The notes under the pieces are model-generated. The model ran no database searches. It was not told the origin of the DNA and worked only from the letters and a program-made list of their open reading frames with translations. From Modestobacter lapidis (GTDB taxonomy: Bacteria; Actinomycetota; Actinomycetes; Mycobacteriales; Geodermatophilaceae): a stretch of DNA of 64,000 nt. The translations under genes and the position numbers were made by a program. Positions 1-7,039 of this stretch are shown here, piece by piece. The stretch is taken from contig JABAKE010000016.1 in NCBI GenBank assembly GCA_019779905.1, positions 1 to 64,000 of the forward strand, read 5' to 3'. Position 1 is the first letter of the stretch. The number at the start of each line of letters is the position of its first letter.

Positions 1-1
1 G

Positions 2-109
2 CTGTTCAAGAGCCCGCTCGGCGACTTCGTGGCCGAGGTGGCCGACCGGCAGGCGCCCGGTGAGATCCGCGCCGTCGGCCGCGGGGAGACCGTCTCGCTG
101 CGGGCCTGA
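2..109 (+). CDS. C-terminal fragment of an unidentified protein
   Basis: An open frame enters from the left edge and ends with TGA at 107-109, giving the last 35 residues of a protein that begins upstream of the window. The tail contains PLGDFVAEVADRQAP and ends in SLRA. I do not recognise the family. It is called coding because its GC-rich third positions match neighbouring genes and the stop is followed by a gene-free stretch holding an inverted repeat. Confidence 0.45.
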   Translation: MFKSPLGDFVAEVADRQAPGEIRAVGRGETVSLRA

Positions 110-123
110 CGTCCCGCCGGGCT

Positions 124-182
124 GGCACTGTGCGCTGGGGGCCCCACTCCACCGGCAGAACGGTCCACTGGCGCACAGTGCC
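124..182. repeat. Inverted repeat on the 3' side of the DUF559 gene
   Basis: The arms GGCACTGTGCGC (124-135) and GCGCACAGTGCC (171-182) are perfect 12-bp complements separated by 35 nt. A closely matching element lies on the other side of the gene at 1196-1252. It could be a terminator, a protein-binding site, or the boundary of a small mobile or defence cassette. The sequence alone does not decide. Confidence 0.6.
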
Positions 183-197
183 GGCGGGCGGCCGCCC

Positions 198-1091
198 TCA
201 GCGGCGGACCAGGTCCAGCCGCCGCCGATGGGCCGCGGCGATCTCCGCCCGGCAGGCAGCCGGTTCGTGGGTGAGCCGGGCGTAGCTGAACCGCAGCACC
301 AGCCAGCCCAGCGCGGCCAACGCCGCGTCCCGTCGCAGGTCACGCTCACGAGCCGCCGGGCTCCCGTGGAAGGCGGCGCCGTCGAGCTCCACCGCCAGCA
401 GGACCTCTGGCCAGGCCGCGTCCAGGACCGCCAGGCCACCGGGCAGGGGAACCCGGTGCTGCTGGCGGCACGGTGGCAGGCCGGAAACGGCGAGCACGTG
501 TTCCATCCCCCAGATTTCGAGCTCGCTCTGCGACCCGCCCGCCACCAGGGTCAGGAGCGCGGCCAGCGCCGCGCGGCCGGGCAGCTCCGGGCGCCGTTCC
601 AGCTCGCGGCGGATCGCCGGGACCCCGGCCCGCCGAGTGCGGACCGCGGTGATGACGGCGGCCCGGGCGACGGCCGGGAAACGGAGCGAACGCCGGCCGC
701 TGTGCGCCTGACCCCAGGCGTCCACCAGCGTCCGGGCCGGCGGCGTGACCGGGAGCCCGCGCACCCGGGTGCCGGACAGGTCGGTCACCCGGTGCACGGT
801 CAGCTGGCGTGCCCGGGCCGGCGCTCGCCGGCGCGCATCGATGGACACGTGCACGCGATCGGCCTCCGGGGCCAGCCGCCAGGTCGACAGCGCGGTGTGG
901 TGGCTCAGCACGCCGTCGGTGGACAGCACGGCGGCCATCGCCCGGGTGCGCCACACCTCCGCACACTCCGGCAGGACGACGACGTGCGGCAACGGCCGGA
1001 CCAGCCGGCCGGCGGCCACCCACCGCGACACGCTCGTCGAGCTGGTCCGCCCCGCGAGGTCGGCGATCCGCCGGACGCCGTCGGGACCCAT
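198..1091 (-). CDS. AbiEi-like wHTH / DUF559 nuclease-fold protein
   Basis: From the ATG at 1089-1091 the protein has 297 residues. The first ~60 residues (GVRRIADLAGRTS, then a VSRWVAAGRLVR helix) look like the winged helix that opens AbiEi-type antitoxins. The last ~110 residues carry DUF559/VSR-like features: an SELEIW segment, then LDAAWPE, VELDG, a His (FHGS) and an RDLRRDAAL helix. That fold belongs to the PD-(D/E)XK superfamily, so nuclease-like chemistry is possible but unproven. Such stand-alone proteins are common in actinobacteria and are often annotated as type IV toxin-antitoxin components. No partner nucleotidyltransferase (AbiEii) is adjacent. GTG codons further upstream would lengthen the N-terminus by up to ~50 residues, but that stretch is low-complexity and overlaps the flanking repeat. 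Confidence 0.72.
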   Translation of the reverse strand: MGPDGVRRIADLAGRTSSTSVSRWVAAGRLVRPLPHVVVLPECAEVWRTRAMAAVLSTDGVLSHHTALSTWRLAPEADRVHVSIDARRRAPARARQLTVHRVTDLSGTRVRGLPVTPPARTLVDAWGQAHSGRRSLRFPAVARAAVITAVRTRRAGVPAIRRELERRPELPGRAALAALLTLVAGGSQSELEIWGMEHVLAVSGLPPCRQQHRVPLPGGLAVLDAAWPEVLLAVELDGAAFHGSPAARERDLRRDAALAALGWLVLRFSYARLTHEPAACRAEIAAAHRRRLDLVRR

Positions 1092-1195
1092 CACGCCACG
1101 CAGGTCCACCGCCACGCCGGGGAGCCTGACGCCCCGGGGGCCGGCGCGGCGCTCCGCAGCCGTGGCTGTGGACAGCCGACCCGGTGGACACGGCA

Positions 1196-1252
1196 GGCAC
1201 TGTGCGGCCGGTGCCCGGATCCCGCCAGGACCGGGCACTCGACGCACAGTCC
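1196..1252. repeat. Inverted repeat on the 5' side of the DUF559 gene
   Basis: GGCACTGTGCG (1196-1206) repeats the first 11 bases of the element at 124. CGCACAGTCC (1243-1252) matches that element's right arm with one base missing. Nested inside is an 8-bp inverted repeat, GTGCCCGG (1211-1218) with CCGGGCAC (1231-1238). The position just upstream of the minus-strand gene suits a promoter operator; AbiEi antitoxins are known to bind inverted repeats at their own promoters. Confidence 0.55.
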
Positions 1253-1274
1253 TCCGCGGGCCGGCGCGACGCCC

Positions 1275-2567
1275 TCAGCGGCCGGCCAGGCGTAGCGCGC
1301 GGGTCTGCACGTCAGCCCGCAGCGCCGCCTCGTCCACGGTGGTGGAGACCCCGTCGGCGACGAGCCGACGGCCGGCCACCCAGGTGTCGCGCACGTGCCG
1401 CGACCCGGCCGACCACACCAGGTGGGTGAGCAGGTCCCCGACGTCGCCGACCGGCACGAACGCGATGTCCTCGCTGTCGACGTGCACCAGGTCCGCGCGC
1501 CGCCCGGCGGTCAGCTGACCGAGGTCGGGGCGGCCGATCGCGTCCGCGGCCGCACCGGTGGCCAGCCAGAACGCCTCGGGCGCCGTGAGCGCGGTGGCGT
1601 CCCGCTCGCGCAGCCGGGCCAGCTGGGCGGCCAGCCGCAGGTCCTCGAACAGGTCGAGGTTGTCGTTGGACGCCGGCCCGTCGGTGCCCATCCCGACCCG
1701 GATGCCGAGGTCGAGCATGTCGCGCAGCCGGGCGGTACCGCTGGCCAGCTTGCTGTTGCTGCCCGGGCAGTGCGCCACGGCGACGTCGTATTCCCGCCAG
1801 AGCTCCAGGTCGCCGTCGTCCATGTGCACGCAGTGCGCAGCCAGCACCCGGCCGCCGAGCACGTCGTGCGCCGCCAGCAGCTGCGGAACGCTGAGACCGT
1901 GCGCGTCCAGCAGGTCCTGGCCCTCGGTGGTGGTCTCGGCGACGTGCACGGTGAGCAGCAGGTCGTGCTCCCGGGCGGCCACCGCCGCCCGGGTGAGCAC
2001 CGGCAGCGGGACGGTGTACGCCGCGTGCGGGCCGATCCCGTACTCGACCTGGGCGTCGCTGCGCGCCGACAACCGGACGGCGGTCTCCAGCTGCTCGTCG
2101 AAGGTGCCGAAGCCGGGCAGCGCGATCAGCGGGTTGGCGATCACCGACCGCGCGCCGGTGGCCCGCACCGCGGCGGCGATCCGCTCGGGATGGAAGTACA
2201 TCTCAATGCTGGTGGTCACCCCGTGCCGCAGCAGCTCCGCCGACGCCGCGGTCATCGCCACCTCGACGTCCTCGGGGGTCAACCGCGCCTCGCGCGGCCA
2301 CATCACCTCGTGCAGCCAGCGCTCCAGCGGCAGCCCCTCGCCCTGGCCGCGGAACAGCACCATCGGCGCGTGCGAGTGGGTGTTGACCAGGCCGGGGGTG
2401 AGCACGCCGGGTAGCCGGGTGACCGGCGCGTCGCCGGCCGGCGGGGCGTCCGCGGCGGGCCCGACCCAGCGGATCGTCCCGTCCTCGACGTCGACCACCG
2501 CGTCGGGGACGACGGTGCCCGCCCGGTTCCCCACGACGACGGCGCGGGCGGTGAAGCGCTGCAGCAT
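1275..2567 (-). CDS. Metal-dependent amidohydrolase (MtaD/SsnA-like)
   Basis: This is a 430-residue enzyme of the TIM-barrel amidohydrolase superfamily, in the subgroup of chlorohydrolases, guanine deaminase and methylthioadenosine/S-adenosylhomocysteine deaminases. The metal-binding HxH lies in NTHSHAP near residue 65. Further ligands or active-site segments are VHVAETT, AAHCVHMDD, HCPGSNSKLASG and GTDGPASNDN. The start is the ATG at 2565-2567, since the frame upstream is open but compositionally abnormal and runs through the divergent dedA gene. The substrate cannot be read from sequence; an N-heterocycle or deaminated purine-like compound is typical of the family. The gene stands alone, divergent from the dedA operon. 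Confidence 0.85.
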   Translation of the reverse strand: MLQRFTARAVVVGNRAGTVVPDAVVDVEDGTIRWVGPAADAPPAGDAPVTRLPGVLTPGLVNTHSHAPMVLFRGQGEGLPLERWLHEVMWPREARLTPEDVEVAMTAASAELLRHGVTTSIEMYFHPERIAAAVRATGARSVIANPLIALPGFGTFDEQLETAVRLSARSDAQVEYGIGPHAAYTVPLPVLTRAAVAAREHDLLLTVHVAETTTEGQDLLDAHGLSVPQLLAAHDVLGGRVLAAHCVHMDDGDLELWREYDVAVAHCPGSNSKLASGTARLRDMLDLGIRVGMGTDGPASNDNLDLFEDLRLAAQLARLRERDATALTAPEAFWLATGAAADAIGRPDLGQLTAGRRADLVHVDSEDIAFVPVGDVGDLLTHLVWSAGSRHVRDTWVAGRRLVADGVSTTVDEAALRADVQTRALRLAGR

Positions 2568-2639
2568 GGACGCTGAACCTACTGTCGCCCGGCCCGGCGG
2601 GCCCGGCGACGCACACGGCGCGCGGATACCGTGGCAGTC

Positions 2640-3323
2640 ATGTCCATCCTCGCTGCCGCCGCGTCCGACGAGGGCGGGATCACCGGCTTCCTGCTCGACC
2701 TGGTGCAGTCGCTGGGACCCATCGGCGTCGGCATCGCGATCCTGGTCGAGACGGTCGTCCCGCCGATCCCGAGCGAGGCGGTGCTGGGGCTGGCCGGCGT
2801 GCTCATCCGCGGCGGTGAGATGTCTGTCGTCCCGGTCATCGCCTTCGCGACGCTCGGCTCGCTCCTGGGCGCCATCTTCTTCTACTTCGTCGGCAAGGCA
2901 CTCGGGCCGCGCCGCTCGCACGCCTTCCTCGACCGGCTGCCGCTCGTCGAGACCGCGGACGTCGACCGGACCTTCGCGTGGTTCGAGCGGCACGGTCGCT
3001 CGGCGGTGTTCTTCGGTCGGATGGTGCCCATCGTGCGCAGCTTCGTCTCGGTGCCGGCCGGCGTCGTCCACATGCCGTTCGGGCAGTTCCTCCTCTACAC
3101 CGCCGCCGGCAGCCTGATCTGGAACAGCCTGCTCGTCGGCCTGGGCGTGGCGCTGGGCGACGTCATCTACGAGTACCTGAACGTCATCGATTATGTGATC
3201 TACGCCGCGATCGCACTCGTCGTGGGTTGGTTCATCTACAAGAAGACGTCCGGCCACTACCGCCGCCCCGCCGACGCCGGAACCGACCTGCCGGCCGACG
3301 AGCGCGATCAGCCGACGCCGTGA
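2640..3323 (+). CDS. DedA family membrane protein
   Basis: From the ATG at 2640 the product has 227 residues with four to five hydrophobic segments. It shows the DedA signature: an ETVVPPIPSEAVLGLAG loop near residue 38, and GRMVPIVRSFVSVPAGVVHM followed by a Trp-Asn motif before the penultimate helix. DedA proteins are flippase-like inner-membrane proteins involved in lipid carrier recycling and membrane homeostasis. A GTG three codons upstream (2631) is an alternative start. The stop overlaps the start of the next gene by 4 bp (GTGA), so the three plus-strand genes here are probably co-transcribed and translationally coupled. Confidence 0.88.
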   Translation: MSILAAAASDEGGITGFLLDLVQSLGPIGVGIAILVETVVPPIPSEAVLGLAGVLIRGGEMSVVPVIAFATLGSLLGAIFFYFVGKALGPRRSHAFLDRLPLVETADVDRTFAWFERHGRSAVFFGRMVPIVRSFVSVPAGVVHMPFGQFLLYTAAGSLIWNSLLVGLGVALGDVIYEYLNVIDYVIYAAIALVVGWFIYKKTSGHYRRPADAGTDLPADERDQPTP

Positions 3324-4003
3324 CCACCCAACGCACCCGCCCGCAGGTCGTCGCCTTCGACGTCAACGAGACGCTGCTCGATCTCGCCCCGGTCGCGGCG
3401 ACGCTGGTCGAGCTGGGCCAGCCCGCCGGCCTGCTGCCGACCGTCTTCTCCCGCACCCTGGCCACCGGCTTCGCGGCGGCTGCGGTCGGGGCCTGGTGCT
3501 CGTTCCGGGGGGCCTTCGAGGCCTCGCTCGCCCAGCTGACCGACCTGACCCGCGCCGAACGCGCCGCGGTCGCCGACGCCTTCCTGGAGCTGTCGCCGCA
3601 CCCGGACGTCGAGCCGGCGCTGCGCCGGCTGAAGGAGGCCGGCGTCCGGGCCGTCACCCTCACCCACGGCTCGCCCGGCGTCGCCGAGGCCGGGCTGTCC
3701 CGCGGTGGGGTGAGCTCCCTGGTGGAGCGCAGCCTGTCCAGCGAGTCGATCCGGGCCTGGAAGCCCAACCGCGAGGCCTACCTGTGGGCGGCCGGTGTCT
3801 GCGCCGTCGCCCCGGACCGGATGGCGCTGGTGGCGGCGCACTCGTGGGACGTGCTCGGCGCCCGGCGGGCCGGGCTCACCACCGGGTTCGTGTCCTCCCG
3901 GTCCGAGCGGGTGTACGCGGAGGTCCTCGACCCGCCGCACGTGCAGGGCGCCGGGCTCGTCGAGGTGGTCGACGCCCTGCTCGCGCTCCCGCCGGCCCGG
4001 TGA
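3320..4003 (+). CDS. Haloacid dehalogenase type II (HAD superfamily)
   Basis: The 227-residue protein starts at the GTG overlapping the dedA stop. HAD motif I is FDVNETLLDL near residue 12, with the Asp nucleophile in DVNET. Motif II is the Thr in VTLTHGSP, and the WKPNREAY segment supplies the conserved Lys. Type II 2-haloacid dehalogenases hydrolyse short-chain haloacids, but many members act on other small substrates, so the substrate is inferred only. It is followed by another GTGA overlap into a hydrolase gene. Confidence 0.85.
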   Translation: MTTQRTRPQVVAFDVNETLLDLAPVAATLVELGQPAGLLPTVFSRTLATGFAAAAVGAWCSFRGAFEASLAQLTDLTRAERAAVADAFLELSPHPDVEPALRRLKEAGVRAVTLTHGSPGVAEAGLSRGGVSSLVERSLSSESIRAWKPNREAYLWAAGVCAVAPDRMALVAAHSWDVLGARRAGLTTGFVSSRSERVYAEVLDPPHVQGAGLVEVVDALLALPPAR

Positions 4004-4629
4004 CGCCGGCGGTCGGGCCACGGGAGGTCGGGACGCCGCTGGGCCCGGCCCGGGTGCACCGCGACGAACCGGACCACGATCCCCGCGGCACGCTGGTGCT
4101 CGGCTCCGGCGCGGGAGGCGGGGTAGCGGCGGCCGACCTGACCGCGCTGGCCGCCGGTGCCGCGGCGGCCGGGTGGCGGGTGCTGCGGGTGGACCAGCCG
4201 TGGCGGGTGGCCGGGAAGAGGATCGCCCCGGCGCCGCCCCGGCTGGACGAGGGCTGGACGGCGGTGCTGGCCGGGCTGCGGGCCGACGGCGACCTGGCCG
4301 GCGCGCTCGTGCTCGGCGGCCGCAGCGCGGGCGCGCGGGTGGCCTGCCGGACGGCGGCGGAGCAGTGCGCCGACGGGGTGCTCGCCCTGGCGTTCCCGCT
4401 GCACCCACCGGGGCGACCGGAGAAGAGCCGGGCCGGGGAGCTACGGGGCGTCGGCGTCCCGCTGCTCGTCGTCCAGGGCGAGCGGGACGCCTTCGGCCGG
4501 CCGGGGGAGGTGACCGCGGCGCTGGGCGGGCACCCCGGTGAGGTGCGCGCCGTCCCGGGTGACCACGCGCTCACCCGGGACGTGGCCGCGGTGGTCGCGG
4601 CCGCCGTCGACTGGCTGCCGCGCTTCTGA
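4000..4629 (+). CDS. Alpha/beta-hydrolase family protein (KANL3/Tex30-like)
   Basis: The 209-residue protein begins at a GTG overlapping the preceding stop by 4 bp. The nucleophile elbow is GGRSAGARVA, with Ser as presumed nucleophile, and the core strand opens with LVLGSGAGGG. A late VPLLVVQGERDAFG segment should hold the acid and GDHALT the His. This pattern fits the small dienelactone-hydrolase/Tex30-like group. It is the last gene of the dedA operon, with the stop followed by a repeat-type hairpin. The substrate is unknown. Confidence 0.8.
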   Translation: MTPAVGPREVGTPLGPARVHRDEPDHDPRGTLVLGSGAGGGVAAADLTALAAGAAAAGWRVLRVDQPWRVAGKRIAPAPPRLDEGWTAVLAGLRADGDLAGALVLGGRSAGARVACRTAAEQCADGVLALAFPLHPPGRPEKSRAGELRGVGVPLLVVQGERDAFGRPGEVTAALGGHPGEVRAVPGDHALTRDVAAVVAAAVDWLPRF

Positions 4630-4689
4630 CTGCGGTGGCCCTCCTGCAGGGGCCCGGCCCGCCGCACGCCTGAAGGCCCCCTTCCGGGC

Positions 4690-4734
4690 ACCGCCCCGAG
4701 CTTGCGAGGGGGGTGGGGAGGAGGGGGTCCTCTT
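4690..4734 (-). terminator. AAGGACC-type hairpin after coxG
   Basis: A GC-rich hairpin region with core CCCCGAGCTTGCGAGGGG lies directly after the minus-strand coxG stop. Read on the minus strand it begins AAAGAGGACCCCC right after TGA. It is one of at least five related copies in the window, each at the 3' end of a gene. It also separates the convergent hydrolase and coxG genes. Confidence 0.65.
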
Positions 4735-5823
4735 TCAGCTCCGGCGGCGGCGCCGGACCAGCAGGATGAGCAGCAGCACGGCCAGCACGCCACCGGCCGG
4801 GGCGGCGTAGCGGGCCATCGCCGCCCCACCGGCGACGTCGAGCAGGTCGATCGCCTCGGGCTCGGCCGGCACCGCCCGCGGGGTGGTGCGGGCCGGGCCA
4901 CCGGAGGCGGGCTTGCTCGGCGGCGCGGTGGTGCCCGTCGGGGGCTTGCTGGGGGCCTTCTTCGCGGCGCTGATCGGGGTCGGCTCGGCGGCGGCGGCGG
5001 CGTCCTCCACCGTGCCGGTGCCCTTGAACGTCGCGGCGTCGCCGGGAGCGCCGGCCGACTTCGCCGGCGGCACGGTCGGCGGCGGGACCGGGGCCTTCGG
5101 CGGCGTCACGGCGCCGGTGCCCTCGGTGGTGGCCTCGGCGGCGGCGTCCGCGGCCGCCGCGGCCGACGTCCTCGCGGCGGCACCGGCCTTCTTCGCCGGC
5201 GTGCCCTTGCCGGCGCTGCCCTCGACGGAGGCGGCGGCCTCCTCGACCACCCCGGCGGTGGTCGCGGCGGCCTTCCCGGCGGCCTTGCCGGCGGCGGCCC
5301 GGGCCGAGCCGGTCGCGCTGGGTTCCTGCGTCGAGGAGGCGGCATCGCTGTCGACGGCGGACGGGTCGACGCCGAGGTCGCCACTGGCCAGCTGGGCCGA
5401 CAGCTTGTCGGCGAACTGGCCGAGCAGCTTGTTGCCGACGTCGGTCATGACGCCGCGGCCGAACTGGGCCGGGCGGCCGGTGATGTTGAGATCGGTGAGC
5501 ACGTCCACCCGGGTCACGCTGCCCTCGCTGGCGAGGTTGGCGGTGACGATGGCGGAGGCCGTGCCGTTGCCCCGCTGGTCCTTGCCGCGGGCGTCGATGA
5601 CGGCCTTGTGGGCGGCCTCGTCGCGCTCGATGAACGAGCCCTTGCCCTGGTAGGTGAGGTTGATCGGCCCGAGCTTGACCTTCACCCGGCCGGTGAAGTC
5701 GTCACCGTCGACCGAGTCGAGGACCGCGCCGGGCATGCACGGGGCGATCCGGTCGATGTCCATCAGCACCCGCCAGGCCTCGTCGATGGGCAGGGGGACG
5801 GTGAACGAGTTCTCCAGCTGCAC
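4735..5823 (-). CDS. coxG: CoxG-like SRPBCC protein with long linker and C-terminal membrane anchor
   Basis: Residues 1-150 form a CoxG/SRPBCC (START-like) domain: N-terminal MQLENSFTVPLPIDEAWRVL, a CMPGA motif, then RVKVKLGPINLTYQGKG. A long Ala/Pro/Thr/Lys-rich disordered linker follows (about residues 165-325). The protein ends with a single hydrophobic helix, APAGGVLAVLLLILL, and a RRRRRS tail, so it is predicted to be tail-anchored with its lipid-binding-like domain in the cytoplasm. CoxG proteins accompany Mo-containing CO dehydrogenase-type hydroxylases and are thought to link them to the membrane. It is separated from coxM by 324 bp of hairpins but lies in the same orientation. At 362 residues it is about twice the length of the minimal CoxG. 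Confidence 0.85.
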   Translation of the reverse strand: MQLENSFTVPLPIDEAWRVLMDIDRIAPCMPGAVLDSVDGDDFTGRVKVKLGPINLTYQGKGSFIERDEAAHKAVIDARGKDQRGNGTASAIVTANLASEGSVTRVDVLTDLNITGRPAQFGRGVMTDVGNKLLGQFADKLSAQLASGDLGVDPSAVDSDAASSTQEPSATGSARAAAGKAAGKAAATTAGVVEEAAASVEGSAGKGTPAKKAGAAARTSAAAAADAAAEATTEGTGAVTPPKAPVPPPTVPPAKSAGAPGDAATFKGTGTVEDAAAAAEPTPISAAKKAPSKPPTGTTAPPSKPASGGPARTTPRAVPAEPEAIDLLDVAGGAAMARYAAPAGGVLAVLLLILLVRRRRRS

Positions 5824-6012
5824 TGCAGGACCTCCGAGGATGGGCGGCTCGCGCGCCTCCCGGGCCAGGAGACCGACGGCTGAGCCGGGAACGTGCGGTG
5901 GTGGGGCGGTTTCGGGGCAGGGCCGACGCTACCGCGCGGCCGGGTCGCGCACCTGCCATCCGACCACGCGACGGGAACCCCCGCGCGCGGGGGACACCGG
6001 ACCGGAGAAGGA

Positions 6013-6061
6013 CCCCGTCCTCCCCGCCCTTCGCAAGCTCAGGGCGGGACCCGGGACGGGG
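6013..6061. terminator. Two-tier hairpin upstream of coxG
   Basis: The outer stem is CCCCGTCC (6013-6020) with GGACGGGG (6054-6061). The inner stem is CCCGCCCT (6023-6030) with AGGGCGGG (6041-6048). It belongs to the AAGGACC hairpin family, here with AAGGACCCC on the plus strand. Lying between coxM and coxG on the minus strand, it probably lowers read-through to coxG. Confidence 0.55.
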
Positions 6062-6090
6062 CCTGACGGACCGGTCCGGTCCGGTCAGGC
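6061..6090. repeat. Palindrome between two hairpins
   Basis: GCCTGAC (6061-6067) pairs with GTCAGGC (6084-6090), and the intervening GGACCGGTCC (6068-6077) is itself a perfect palindrome. It fills the space between the two family hairpins in the coxM-coxG gap (5824-6147). Nothing else is recognisable in that gap apart from the coxG leader. Confidence 0.45.
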
Positions 6091-6104
6091 CTTGTCGCAG
6101 GGGC

Positions 6105-6147
6105 CCGCCGCGAGCTCGCGAGCGGTGGGGGCAACGAGGTCCTTCTG
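6105..6147 (-). terminator. AAGGACC-type hairpin after coxM
   Basis: The core CCGCCGCGAGCTCGCGAGCGG (6105-6125) contains the palindrome GCGAGCTCGC. Reading on the minus strand, the coxM stop TAG is followed within a few bases by AGAAGGACC and then this hairpin. It is the same arrangement as after coxG, the VWA genes and the PRC-barrel gene. Confidence 0.6.
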
Positions 6148-7011
6148 CTACAGGCCGGCCGCGGCGGTCAGCGCCCGCTTGGTCAGCACCCGGGCCAGGT
6201 GCTGGCGGTAGTCGCCCTGGGCGTTGAGGTCGCTGCTGGGCTCGGTGCCCTCCGCGGCCAGTTCGGCGGCCGCGGTGACCGCCTCCAGGCTCAGGTCGGC
6301 ACCGGCCAACGCCGCCTCGGCGGCGCCGGCTCGCAGCGGGGTGGTGCCCATGTTGGTCAGCCCGATCCGCGCCTCCGCGATCCGGCCGCCCTCCCGGCGC
6401 ACCGCGGCGGCGACCGCGACGATCGACCACGCCTGGGCCACCCGGTTGAACTTCTCGTACCGCACGCCCCAGCCGTCCGCCTCGGCGAGCTCGGGCACCC
6501 GGACCTCGACGAGCAGCTCGCCCTCCTCCAGCGTGGTGGTGAGGTAGTCGACGAAGAAGTCGGCGGCACCGACCGTCCGCCGCCCGTTCGGCCCGACGAG
6601 GACGAACTCCGCGTCCAGCGCCAGGGCGACCGCCGGCAGGTCCCCGGCCGGGTCGGCGTGCACCAGCGCACCGCCGAAGGTGCCCCGGTGGCGCACCTGC
6701 CGGTCGGCCACCGTCTCGGTGGCCTGGGCGATCAGCTGCCCGTACTGCGCGATCAGCGGGTCGGCGAGGATGTCGGAGTGGGTGGTCATCGCGCCGATGA
6801 CCAGCACGTCCCCCTCCTCCCGTACCCCGCGCAGCCCGGCGACCCGGGTGAGGTCGACGACGGTCTCCGGCGCGGCCAGCCGCAGCCGCATGACCGGGAT
6901 CAGCGACTGGCCGCCGGCCAGCACCTTCACGTCCTCGCCACCGCTGGCGATGGCCTCCAGCGCCTCGTCGACGGTGGTCGGCCGGGCATACGCGAAAGCA
7001 GCCGGGATCAT
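6148..7011 (-). CDS. coxM: Mo-hydroxylase FAD-binding medium subunit
   Basis: This is a 287-residue CoxM-type flavoprotein. FAD contacts are AGGQSLIPVM at residues 32-41 and the GTFGG segment at 110-114 within RHRGTFGGALVHADP. It passes electrons from the small subunit's iron-sulfur clusters to FAD and the acceptor. The ATG at 7009-7011 is chosen because GGAGGAG lies just upstream and family members start with IPAxFxYxRP. It is the last gene of the coxS-coxL-coxM cluster, 28 bp after coxL. The gene order S-L-M differs from the M-S-L order of the classical form I CO dehydrogenase operon. Confidence 0.92.
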   Translation of the reverse strand: MIPAAFAYARPTTVDEALEAIASGGEDVKVLAGGQSLIPVMRLRLAAPETVVDLTRVAGLRGVREEGDVLVIGAMTTHSDILADPLIAQYGQLIAQATETVADRQVRHRGTFGGALVHADPAGDLPAVALALDAEFVLVGPNGRRTVGAADFFVDYLTTTLEEGELLVEVRVPELAEADGWGVRYEKFNRVAQAWSIVAVAAAVRREGGRIAEARIGLTNMGTTPLRAGAAEAALAGADLSLEAVTAAAELAAEGTEPSSDLNAQGDYRQHLARVLTKRALTAAAGL

Positions 7012-7039
7012 GGCTTCTCTCCTCCGTCGAGATCGCGGA

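Noticed and set aside
2568-3257. N-terminal extension of the amidohydrolase to 660 residues
   Set aside because: The extra ~230 residues are antisense to dedA, highly charged and repetitive. The ATG at 2565-2567 gives the normal family length.
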